From: Flavivirga sp. 57AJ16
GTDB lineage: Bacteria > Bacteroidota > Bacteroidia > Flavobacteriales > Flavobacteriaceae
Direction: 5' to 3'
Length of the DNA stretch: 64,000 nt
Assembly: GCF_028736925.1 (NCBI RefSeq)
Contig: NZ_JAQZAT010000001.1
Span: forward strand, 310,001-374,000
The notes beneath the pieces were generated by a model, which saw nothing but the letters and a program-made list of their open reading frames with translations, did not search any database and was not told where the DNA came from. Of this stretch, positions 1 through 7,228 are shown piece after piece. A program made the translations under genes and the position numbers. The stretch's first letter is position 1; every line of letters begins with the position of its first letter.

Positions 1-205
1 GAAGCTTGAATAGATAAACGAATAAACTTTCAAAAAAACCAATAAGGTGGAACACTTTTTGATCCATTTATTAAACTAATTTTATTACTTTACACTATGT
101 AACGCATAACAATATATTTATTATAACATTCGTTTTTCGATCAAAGACATATCAAATCTTACTAATGGTATCATTCAATAAAGATTAATTAAAAAAATTG
201 TAAAC

Positions 206-1471
206 ATGAACTACTTAAAAAAAAGTATTCGTTTTATTAAGCTATTTGTTTTTGGTTCCTTATTATTTTTATCTGCACAATCTTGTGAAAGAAATAATAA
301 TGAGCCCATTGTTAGAGATGATACAGACACTTCTGGAACCAATATATTAGCACCTTGTGAAAATGGTTTCGCAGATATCTATCCTTGTAATGATTATGAT
401 TTAATGGCGCAAATACCGTTGACTACTTTTGGAGCTGCCGAAGGAAATGACTCTTGGGGCTGGGTAGATCCAACTACTGATAAGGAATATGCATTAATGG
501 CAACAGATACCAATGTATCTTTTGTTGATATCACCAATACAAACAACCCCATATACTTAGGCAATGTTCCAACCGCAACAACGAGCAGTCCATGGCGCGA
601 TGTGAAAGTTTATAAAGACCATGCCTTTATTGTGGCAGATAATGCTGGAAATCACGGGATGCAAATATTTGATTTAACACGCTTAAGAAACGTTACCAAT
701 CCACCCGAAACATTTACTCCCGATGCCCATTTTACTGGGTTTGGAAGTGCACATAATGTGGTAATAAATAATATGAGTGGGTACGCTTACATTGTGGGTA
801 CCAACAGAAGTGGACCGTTTGCTGGCGGTCCATTATTTATAAATATTCAAAACCCAACAGCACCCGTTTCTGAAGGTGGTTTTGGAGCAGGAGGTTATTC
901 TCACGATGCTCAAGTTATAACTTATAATGGTCCAGACACAGATTATACAGGCCGCGAAATATTAATTGGAAGTAATGAAAATGAAGTTGTTATTGCTGAT
1001 GTCACCGATAAATCCAATCCAATAAAGATTTCAGATATAAGCTACTCCAATGTTGGATACACCCACCAAGGTTGGTTCACAGAAGATTCTAATTACTTTA
1101 TCTTAGGTGACGAGTTAGATGAAAGGGATATTGGCACCAATACACGCACCATTGTTTTTGACTTTTCCGATTTGGATACGCCTAGTTATCATATGGATTA
1201 TTTTGGAGCCTCAACAGCAATTGATCATAACGGCTATGTAAAAGGCGATATATTTTATCAAGCCAGTTATAGGGCAGGCGTGCGAATGATAGATATTTCG
1301 CAAATTGCAGGCAGTACTATGACAGAAATAGGATTCTTTGATACACATCCAGAAAATGACAATACAGGTTTTAATGGTGCATGGAATGTCTATCCATACT
1401 TACCAAGTGGCAATATTATAGTAAGCGATATTGAAAGAGGTTTATTTGTCATTAAAAAAAGCGGTTCTTAA
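206..1471 (+). CDS. LVIVD-repeat / choice-of-anchor B lipoprotein
   Basis: Exported lipoprotein of 421 residues. A hydrophobic signal segment (about residues 8-22) ends in a lipobox LSAQSC, with the lipidated Cys at 27. The rest consists of repeated beta strands of the type VSFVDITN..NP and VVIADVTDKSNP, which match the LVIVD repeats of the choice-of-anchor B family and predict a beta-propeller on the cell surface or in the periplasm. No enzyme motif is visible and the ligand is unknown. It is the first gene of a four-gene run (206-4707) that ends in an MbnP/MbnH pair; the gap to the next gene is 47 bp, so co-transcription is likely but not proven. Family assignment is good, role unknown. Confidence 0.8.
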   Translation: MNYLKKSIRFIKLFVFGSLLFLSAQSCERNNNEPIVRDDTDTSGTNILAPCENGFADIYPCNDYDLMAQIPLTTFGAAEGNDSWGWVDPTTDKEYALMATDTNVSFVDITNTNNPIYLGNVPTATTSSPWRDVKVYKDHAFIVADNAGNHGMQIFDLTRLRNVTNPPETFTPDAHFTGFGSAHNVVINNMSGYAYIVGTNRSGPFAGGPLFINIQNPTAPVSEGGFGAGGYSHDAQVITYNGPDTDYTGREILIGSNENEVVIADVTDKSNPIKISDISYSNVGYTHQGWFTEDSNYFILGDELDERDIGTNTRTIVFDFSDLDTPSYHMDYFGASTAIDHNGYVKGDIFYQASYRAGVRMIDISQIAGSTMTEIGFFDTHPENDNTGFNGAWNVYPYLPSGNIIVSDIERGLFVIKKSGS

Positions 1472-1518
1472 TAAACTACCTTGGAGTATTAAACCATGAA
1501 AAATCAATAAAAACCGCT

Positions 1519-2865
1519 ATGCAAATCGCAAGAACAAAATTTTTTTTAGCATTTGGTATTGCCTTTTTTTGTAGTTGTTCTAATAACGATGACTCACCAT
1601 ACGAAACACCCAATGACATAAAAAAAGAAATAGATTTTGTAAAAACCATTGGAGGCACCAAAAATGAAAGTGCACAATCTGTTGTTAAAACTTCAGATGG
1701 CGGTTACGTTATCTTAGGGCATGTGCAAAGCATAGACGGTGATGTTGAAAATAAACAAAATGAATCTTTTGATTATTGGTTAATAAAATATGATCAAAAT
1801 AATACATTGCAATGGCAGAAAACGTATGGAGGTAGTGATGACGATCGTGGTAGTGATATTATCCATACATCAGATGGTGGATTAGCTATCTTAGGTTATA
1901 GCAAAAGTAATGATGGTGATGTCACTGAAAATAATGGATTTAACGATTTTTGGGTTTCTAAACTAGATGCTTCTGGCACTATTTCTTGGGAAAAATCTTT
2001 TGGTTTTTCTGGAGCAGATCATGGTATTTCAATGATTCAAACCATCGATAATGGCTATCTTTTAACTGGTGTTTTAGATGTATCTGCCTCAAATGGCGAA
2101 GGAAACAGTAAATCTTTTGCTTCAAAAAGACATGCTGGCGGCGATTATTGGGCCATTAAACTAAATGCTTCTGGCGAAAAACAATGGAGCAGATTTTTTG
2201 GTGGTACTTTCACAGATACCCCTTACGATGTTATTCAAACAGAAGATCATGGTTATATCATTGTAGGATCTTCAGATAGTGATGATGTGGATATAAAGGG
2301 CAACAAAGGGTCTTACGATTTTTGGGTTATTAAAATATCTGATATAGGCAATCTTGTTTGGGAAAAATCGTTTGGTGGCTCTGAAACTGATGAGGCTAGA
2401 GCCATTGTAAAATCATCCGATGGTAATTATGTTATTGTTGGAGACACTAGAAGTCATGATTTAGACGTTTCGTATAATAATGGTGCTGCCGATTTATGGA
2501 TAATTAAAATAACACCGACAGGAAATTTAATCTGGGAAAAAACGTTTGGAGGCACTAGTTTTGATGTTGGTCGCTCTATCTCTAAAACTCAAGATAACGG
2601 ATTCATTATTTCTGGAAGTTCCAGAAGTTCGGACGGAGATATTTTAAATAATAACGGACAAAATGATGCTTGGATTATAAAAATTGATGACCATGCAAAT
2701 CTAGAATGGCAAAAAATCGTTGGTGGCTCCGATATCGATTTTGCTTATGATGCTGTTGAACTTGATGATAAAAGCGTTATCGCAGTCGGAGAATCTAATA
2801 GCGCAAACATTGATATTCCAAGCAATAAAGGATTTACAGATTTATTAATCTTTAAAATAAAATAA
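1519..2865 (+). CDS. Seven-repeat propeller-like lipoprotein
   Basis: Exported lipoprotein of 448 residues with a short signal peptide and Cys20 (FFCSC) as the probable lipidation site. After a linker of about 30 residues it consists of seven repeats of roughly 50-60 residues, each with the pattern GG(S/T)..D......T.DGG(Y/F)...G...S.DGD......DFW(V/I)IK....G...W(E/Q)K. Seven units of this kind suggest a seven-bladed beta-propeller. The pattern is common in secreted Bacteroidota proteins, but there is no C-terminal type IX sorting domain, so anchoring is by lipid. It sits 4 bp upstream of the MbnP-like gene, which makes co-transcription very likely. The binding partner cannot be read from sequence. 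Confidence 0.75.
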   Translation: MQIARTKFFLAFGIAFFCSCSNNDDSPYETPNDIKKEIDFVKTIGGTKNESAQSVVKTSDGGYVILGHVQSIDGDVENKQNESFDYWLIKYDQNNTLQWQKTYGGSDDDRGSDIIHTSDGGLAILGYSKSNDGDVTENNGFNDFWVSKLDASGTISWEKSFGFSGADHGISMIQTIDNGYLLTGVLDVSASNGEGNSKSFASKRHAGGDYWAIKLNASGEKQWSRFFGGTFTDTPYDVIQTEDHGYIIVGSSDSDDVDIKGNKGSYDFWVIKISDIGNLVWEKSFGGSETDEARAIVKSSDGNYVIVGDTRSHDLDVSYNNGAADLWIIKITPTGNLIWEKTFGGTSFDVGRSISKTQDNGFIISGSSRSSDGDILNNNGQNDAWIIKIDDHANLEWQKIVGGSDIDFAYDAVELDDKSVIAVGESNSANIDIPSNKGFTDLLIFKIK

Positions 2866-2869
2866 GAAG

Positions 2870-3640
2870 ATGCGAAATAGACTCCCTATACTCGTTTTTA
2901 GTATTATTACGTTATTATCCTGCGGCTCGGATAATGATGATAATGTTTCTCAAGCCAATGTTACATTTAATTTTAACCATAATTGGGATGGGTCTGTAGT
3001 TACAAATGCAAATTTTAATACTGTTCAATACACAAATGCAAACGGTGAAGAATTAAGTATTACAAAACTAAGATACCTTATTTCAAGTATCACTTTTCAA
3101 AAATCAGATGGAGAAATAATTGTCCTTGATGGTTATAATTTAGTTGATGTTACCAACAATGCCAATCTGTCCTTTACGCCAACTACAACCATTCCAACAG
3201 GAACTTTTAGTAAAGTGCTCTTTACTTTTGGCTTTAATAATGATGCTAATTATAATGGTAATTATCCTGATTTAAATGCAGCTTCCTGGAATGTTCCAGC
3301 CATGTTAGGAGGCGGTTATCACTTCATGCAGTTAGAAGGTAAGTTTATTGATAATGCAACTACCGAAACAGGTTACGCTTACCATGCTATAAGAGCTGTC
3401 GACACTACTGGAGCAACACTGAGTTTTGAAGACACTTTTTTTGAAGTTGATTTGGGTGAAGTTACGATCACCAATAATGCCACTTTTGAAATTAACATGA
3501 ACATTGCCGAATGGTTTAAAAATCCAAATACATGGGACTTAAATGTTTTAAACAATATGCTCATGCCAAACTTTAATGCTCAGGTCATGATGTTTGAAAA
3601 TGGACAAAATGTATTTAGTTTAAATGCAGTGAATCAATAA
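2870..3640 (+). CDS. MbnP-like copper-binding lipoprotein
   Basis: 256 residues with signal peptide and lipobox LLSC (Cys18). The body matches the MbnP family: an N-terminal strand NFNHNWDG, ELSITKLRYLISSI, then GGGYHFMQLEGKF (about 147-159) and a C-terminal AEWFKNPNTWDL. Trp residues at 39, 140, 215 and 222 and His at 37, 151 and 172 are candidates for metal binding. In studied MbnP proteins a Trp is oxidised to kynurenine by the partner di-heme enzyme MbnH and helps bind copper. Here the MbnH-like gene starts 2 bp after this stop codon, the same pairing. Which Trp is modified, and whether copper is the metal, is inference. Confidence 0.8.
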   Translation: MRNRLPILVFSIITLLSCGSDNDDNVSQANVTFNFNHNWDGSVVTNANFNTVQYTNANGEELSITKLRYLISSITFQKSDGEIIVLDGYNLVDVTNNANLSFTPTTTIPTGTFSKVLFTFGFNNDANYNGNYPDLNAASWNVPAMLGGGYHFMQLEGKFIDNATTETGYAYHAIRAVDTTGATLSFEDTFFEVDLGEVTITNNATFEINMNIAEWFKNPNTWDLNVLNNMLMPNFNAQVMMFENGQNVFSLNAVNQ

Positions 3641-3642
3641 AA

Positions 3643-4707
3643 ATGCTTAAATGGATGTCATATTATATGCTGCTTTTTTTCATTTGTGTGTCATGTTCAA
3701 ATGAAAGTGTAGATACATATGTCCCTACATCAAGTCCGTTACAAATTCCCCAACTTTTTCAAGACAACATACTTGATCCCGTTGTACCCATAAATAATCC
3801 ACAAACTGTTGAAGGTATTGCTTTAGGTAAAAAATTATTCTTCGACCCCATATTATCGGCAGATAATACACAGGCATGTGCAGACTGTCATGCCCCAGGA
3901 AATGCGTTTTCGGATACAGACCGATTTAGCGATGGGATCGATGGTTTTTTTGGCAAGCGTAACACCATGCCCCTCTTTAATTTGGCTTGGAATTACGACG
4001 AGAAATTCTTTTGGGATGGCCGCGTGTTCAGCTTAGAGCATCAAGCTTTTCAACCCGTAACAGATCCTTTAGAAATGCATAATACCTGGGAACAAGTAGA
4101 ACAAAAATTACAACAGCACTCAGAATATCCTAAATTATTCGAACAGGCATTTGGAGCTTCAACCATAGATTCTACTCTTATTACCAAAGCCATTGCACAA
4201 TTTGAACGCATTTTAATCTCTTCTAATTCAAAATTTGACAAGTATCTTTTAAACGAAACGACATTAACACCTCAAGAGCTTAATGGCTTTAATGTTTTTA
4301 TGGATGAAACAAAAGGGGATTGCTTTCATTGCCATGGTAGTGATAAAAACCCATTATGGACAGATAACATTTTTCATAACAATGGTTTAGATGCTACTTT
4401 TGCAGATTTAGGATTAGGCAAAGTCACCGGAGATCCCGCCGATAATGGAAAGTTTAAAACCCCTTCTTTACGAAACCTGGCATTCACCGCACCCTATATG
4501 CATGATGGCAGGTTTACTACACTTGATGAAGTTATTGATCATTATAGTGAAGGTTTACAAAACTCCCCGACTATTGATCCTTTAATGAAAAAAGTAGCTC
4601 AAGGCGGCGTACAACTTTCAGCTCAGGATAAAGCAGATTTGAAAGCTTTTTTACTAGCTCTTTCTGATGATGAATTTATAAATAATCCTGCTTTTTCAAA
4701 TCAGTAA
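3643..4707 (+). CDS. MbnH/MauG-type di-heme cytochrome c peroxidase
   Basis: 354 residues, exported, with a possible lipobox at Cys18 (ICVSC). Two heme c attachment motifs are present, CADCH (79-83) and CFHCH (227-231), together with the family blocks ALGKKLFFDP, RNTMPLFNLAWN, FFWDGR and the C-terminal TPSLRNLAFTAPYMHDG. This is the bacterial di-heme cytochrome c peroxidase/MauG fold. Because it directly follows an MbnP-like gene (2-bp gap), the best guess is an MbnH-type enzyme that oxidises a Trp of its neighbour rather than a simple peroxide scavenger. It is the last gene of the co-directional run; no clear terminator follows. Confidence 0.85.
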   Translation: MLKWMSYYMLLFFICVSCSNESVDTYVPTSSPLQIPQLFQDNILDPVVPINNPQTVEGIALGKKLFFDPILSADNTQACADCHAPGNAFSDTDRFSDGIDGFFGKRNTMPLFNLAWNYDEKFFWDGRVFSLEHQAFQPVTDPLEMHNTWEQVEQKLQQHSEYPKLFEQAFGASTIDSTLITKAIAQFERILISSNSKFDKYLLNETTLTPQELNGFNVFMDETKGDCFHCHGSDKNPLWTDNIFHNNGLDATFADLGLGKVTGDPADNGKFKTPSLRNLAFTAPYMHDGRFTTLDEVIDHYSEGLQNSPTIDPLMKKVAQGGVQLSAQDKADLKAFLLALSDDEFINNPAFSNQ

Positions 4708-4816
4708 AGGCATCAATCCCACTCAAATACAAACTGTACTGTTTTTGGTTATCAACTAATTAATAAAAAATTTCTTGAAACCGACTATCCCCGAGACAAG
4801 CCTCGAGCGATTCCTT

Positions 4817-4979
4817 ATACCAATTATGAATTAAAATGAGCTACAGAAAACGACATTGCTTATTTGTTTTGGCCTGCTACGTGTTATTTGCATAGCCTAA
4901 GCTATGGAAATGAGGAGTAAAGTGATAAAACGAATTAATGAATGTGTTTGAATTGCGTATTTTAATTCATAATTGGTAT
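4817..4979. repeat. MITE-like element, copy A (ATACCAATT ends)
   Basis: A 163-bp element bounded by perfect 21-bp inverted repeats: left 4817-4837, which starts ATACCAATTATG, and right 4959-4979, which ends CATAATTGGTAT. It holds no reading frame. The outer 9 bp, ATACCAATT, recur at the ends of several other short elements in this window (5803-5987, 33693-33746, 36707 onward, and 38515-38724 as ATACCAAAT). It accounts for most of the 392-bp gap between the di-heme peroxidase and the first miniprotein. Confidence 0.7.
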
Positions 4980-5099
4980 TAGATTAAATCATCTTCATTT
5001 TAAGGTACCACGGCACCATGTATTTCATCGAAAAAAAAATCGTTTAATCAATTTTGTATGATTTTTTACGATATTTGGATTCCCAAATTTCCTACAACC

Positions 5100-5318
5100 A
5101 TGACATATGAAAAACCTATAAATAGATTTTGCTCCATATTTGGACATAACTATTTACGCGTTGCAAAAATAAATAATGAAACTTCAGAATTAATCTGTAA
5201 ATCATGTCAAAATCGCTTCATTTCAACCAATAATGGTCATATCATAAATCTATCTGTGTATAAAGAAATGGATGATTTCCACAGTTATCTTAAAAAGAGA
5301 AGAGTCTCTGAATTTTAA
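5100..5318 (+). CDS. Zinc-ribbon miniprotein, paralogue 1
   Basis: Small protein of about 72 residues of unrecognised family. It carries FCSIFGHNYLR followed 15-20 residues later by ELICKSCQNRF and NGHIIN. The C..FGH and CKSC spacings look like a one-zinc ribbon (CxxxGH...CxxC). An upstream in-frame ATG at 5058 would add 14 residues that have no counterpart in the paralogue at 6126-6329, and a near-consensus promoter element (GATATTTG, 5070-5077) lies inside that extension, so the ATG at 5100 is preferred. It stands alone between inverted-repeat elements. Function is unknown. Confidence 0.55.
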   Translation: MTYEKPINRFCSIFGHNYLRVAKINNETSELICKSCQNRFISTNNGHIINLSVYKEMDDFHSYLKKRRVSEF

Positions 5319-6125
5319 AAAACCCATATTATAAACCCTTCTATATTCTATTTTAATTGGAAATAGTGCTGTTCGTTTAAAATGAACTAACCTAGTTTAA
5401 AGTCCAGGTATAGCTATATTAGAAAAACTTTAGAATTAGATACCTGCTTTTAAAGGTAGTAAGACTGTCTGAATGATTCCGATTTATGGAAAGCAATAGT
5501 TTCATTTCTATTTCCTAGTTAATTAAAACAAAGCTTTCATGCCGTATTCTAAGCGAAGCGGTCTTATGTCTTTAATCTGATGCAGATAGAATGAACTACT
5601 TTCACATCAAAATAAAGAAAGTTTAAAATCTTTTCACTTATACCTGTTCTGCTATAAAATGCGATATAAATAATTTGAATTAGTTTTTGCTAGTTCAAAG
5701 CATGAAAATCTATCATAGCCTTAGCTACGATTTATTTTTATAATGTAGAAATAGTGAAAAATAAACGAATTATATGTTGTATTTTATGGTAGAAATGGTA
5801 TTATACCAATTATTACTCAAAACAACCCATATAATTTGTTTCTATTTTGCTCATATTTCAATATAAAACATGTGCTCAGCTTGACTGGGTATAAAACCAT
5901 AACTAAGGCTATGATTGAATTTTCTATCTTATCTGATCAAAATATAATTCAAATTATTTATAGCTCATTTTAAATAATAATTGGTATTATTCTTTCAAAC
6001 GATCCTTTTATCGTTAAAAAATGATTTTAAAGACATAAAACACCATATTACCCGTTAAATAAATAGCATTTTTCTTTTATATATGTAAGATTTTACTTAA
6101 TTTATCCTAAGTAAATACCAGATTT
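5319..6125. other. Gene-poor interval between the miniprotein genes
   Basis: No convincing gene is seen on either strand. The stretch holds one well-formed ATACCAATT element (5803-5987) and, just left of it (about 5640-5800), a degenerate, inverted-looking relative that shares the core CATAGCCTTAG. The remainder (5319-5640) shows short AT-rich sequence with stop codons in all frames. Confidence 0.5.
5803..5987. repeat. MITE-like element, copy C (ATACCAATT ends)
   Basis: 185-bp element with perfect 13-bp terminal inverted repeats ATACCAATTATTA (5803-5815) and TAATAATTGGTAT (5975-5987). No reading frame. It belongs to the same family as 4817-4979. The sequence just upstream (about 5640-5800) carries CATAGCCTTAGCTACG, an inverted echo of CATAACTAAGGCTATG inside this copy, which suggests that two copies lie head to head. 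Confidence 0.65.
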
Positions 6126-6329
6126 ATGAAAACGAATGCAACTTCAACCTTATTTTGCGCTACTTATGGACACAATTATTTTCGCCTAAATAAAACAAAT
6201 GCAAACGCTCCCGAATTGATTTGCAAGTGCTGTAAGAACTATTTTGAATTTGACAAAAATGGAGAGATTATAAAGATCATACAAAAACCAAACATTTTCT
6301 CTATCAAAAAAGCAAAAAGAATGGCTTAA
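6126..6329 (+). CDS. Zinc-ribbon miniprotein, paralogue 2
   Basis: 67-residue protein clearly related to the one at 5100-5318: FCATYGHNYFR against FCSIFGHNYLR, then ELICKCCKNYF against ELICKSCQNRF, and NGEIIK against NGHIIN. The conserved Cys, Gly-His and CxxC positions suggest a small zinc-binding fold; the divergent tails are Lys/Arg-rich and might bind nucleic acid. The conservation between the two copies argues that both are, or recently were, translated. Not recognised as a named family. Confidence 0.6.
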   Translation: MKTNATSTLFCATYGHNYFRLNKTNANAPELICKCCKNYFEFDKNGEIIKIIQKPNIFSIKKAKRMA

Positions 6330-6399
6330 TCCATTAATCTTTATAAGCCTGAAAACTGCATAATAATTCAGATTTTCTGCTTTTGACTAATACCAAAAT

Positions 6400-6560
6400 A
6401 TGTTAAAAGGTCGGTCATACATGACACCTAAGTTCTTTATTAGGTTCCTTCTAGATATACTTATAAGGATGATTGGTTATTATAACTATAACTGCGATGT
6501 TTCATGTTTCAATCCAAAGGGATAGTAGTCTATGCGCTTTTTTCAACTACGGTCACCTTT
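6400..6560 (-). pseudogene. Decayed RHS core fragment
   Basis: On the minus strand, 6490-6535 translates as DYYPFGLKHE, which matches the RHS core block HYYPFGLEHKG of the intact gene at 7229-11038. Further along (about 6400-6450) a shifted frame resembles YKY..GKE..ELG...MYD, the next core block (YKYNGKEFQDELGLNMYDY) of the intact gene. Stop codons and frameshifts lie between and upstream, so this is a remnant. It lies downstream of the intact RHS locus in the same orientation, as expected if an older RHS tail was displaced. Confidence 0.65.
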
Positions 6561-6621
6561 TACAGCCTATTACTCCAAAGAGCAGCTACAAAAATTTTAT
6601 TTTTAAGAACGTATACTAAAA

Positions 6622-6645
6622 CCACACTTTATCGCTAAAGCGCGG
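6622..6645 (-). terminator. Terminator-like hairpin, unit 3
   Basis: In minus-strand RNA CCGCGCUUU pairs with AAAGUGUGG over nine positions, with two G-U pairs and a 6-nt loop, followed by UUUUAG. On the plus strand the same positions are A-C mismatches, so the functional strand is minus. Confidence 0.55.
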
Positions 6646-6737
6646 CTTCTTATTTTTATTTATTGCCTACTCGACACGGCACTCGTCAAAGACGAAGCGC
6701 TAGCGCATACGAGGACTAGCAGGGCTATAAACAAGAA

Positions 6738-6761
6738 CCACACTACAACTATCTAATGTGG
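6738..6761 (-). terminator. Terminator-like hairpin, unit 2
   Basis: In minus-strand RNA CCACAUUA pairs with UAGUGUGG (eight pairs, one U-G) around an 8-nt loop, followed by UUCUUGUUU. The plus strand has a mismatch at the wobble position. Confidence 0.55.
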
Positions 6762-6856
6762 CTTGTTTTTTTTCTTACTCGGTACGCCACTAGTTTTTAA
6801 AACTAGCGGGAGCGGGGCCTTTATCTCTAAACGTAAAATTCAATCTATTTTATAAA

Positions 6857-6890
6857 TAAAAAACCACCTTGTTAAAGGTGGCTTCTCTCT
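6857..6890 (-). terminator. Intrinsic terminator of the RHS/immunity transcript
   Basis: Perfect 7-bp stem CCACCTT/AAGGTGG with a GTTA loop (6864-6881). In minus-strand RNA it is followed by six U residues; the plus-strand side also has a C/T-rich tract. It lies about 75 bp after the stop codon of the candidate immunity gene and is the first of the three hairpin units. Confidence 0.7.
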
Positions 6891-6963
6891 TTTTTCTTAC
6901 CTATGGAAGTCCGAGTTGCAAACTCGAACTAGCGCAGACTATAACCCAACGAGGCAGAAGACC

Positions 6964-7218
6964 TTACTTTTCATCTTCATATATATATTCAATAACAGAT
7001 TGCTCATTATCATACAAAACGAACTCTATATCAGGATTATTTGATTTTAAGTTTTTTATGTAACCCTGAGCTTTCGTTAGATTTTCAAAAATTTTGTAAA
7101 CAGGGCCATTGTCTATATCTTCCCTATATGTATCTAAATTTGTATTTAGCACAACGCCCGTAGCTTTTTCTGCAATTAATAGAGCTACTTGTTGTTCATT
7201 TATAACTGGAAACTTCAT
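6964..7218 (-). CDS. Candidate immunity protein to the RHS toxin tip
   Basis: 84-residue, acidic, soluble protein with no signal peptide and no family that can be named from sequence. It starts 10 bp after the stop codon of the RHS gene on the same strand and is followed by a terminator. A small, AT-rich gene directly after the toxin tip is the normal place for the cognate immunity gene of an RHS polymorphic toxin, so immunity against the ADP-ribosyltransferase-like tip is the leading inference. The acidic C-terminal end (EYIYEDEK) would suit binding to a basic toxin surface. Nothing in the sequence proves this. Confidence 0.6.
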   Translation of the reverse strand: MKFPVINEQQVALLIAEKATGVVLNTNLDTYREDIDNGPVYKIFENLTKAQGYIKNLKSNNPDIEFVLYDNEQSVIEYIYEDEK

Positions 7219-7228
7219 TTTTTAATAA

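Larger units (their letters stand above)
6616..6945 (-). other. Three tandem double-hairpin units downstream of the RHS locus
   Basis: Read on the minus strand, three diverged units of roughly 90-120 bp follow one another (about 6945-6855, 6825-6735, 6730-6616). Each has GCTAG, a variable hairpin (6908-6930; 6790-6806; 6679-6700), an A-rich linker, which in two of the units starts GTAAGAAAAA, and a terminator-like hairpin of the form GCCxC...GTGGTT. The hairpin arms differ between copies but keep pairing, including G-U pairs that exist only in minus-strand RNA. This indicates conserved RNA structure rather than plain sequence repetition. Confidence 0.6.

Noticed and set aside
6869-7063. 64-residue frame on the plus strand across the RHS terminator
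   Set aside because: Starts inside a terminator hairpin and runs antisense to the candidate immunity gene.
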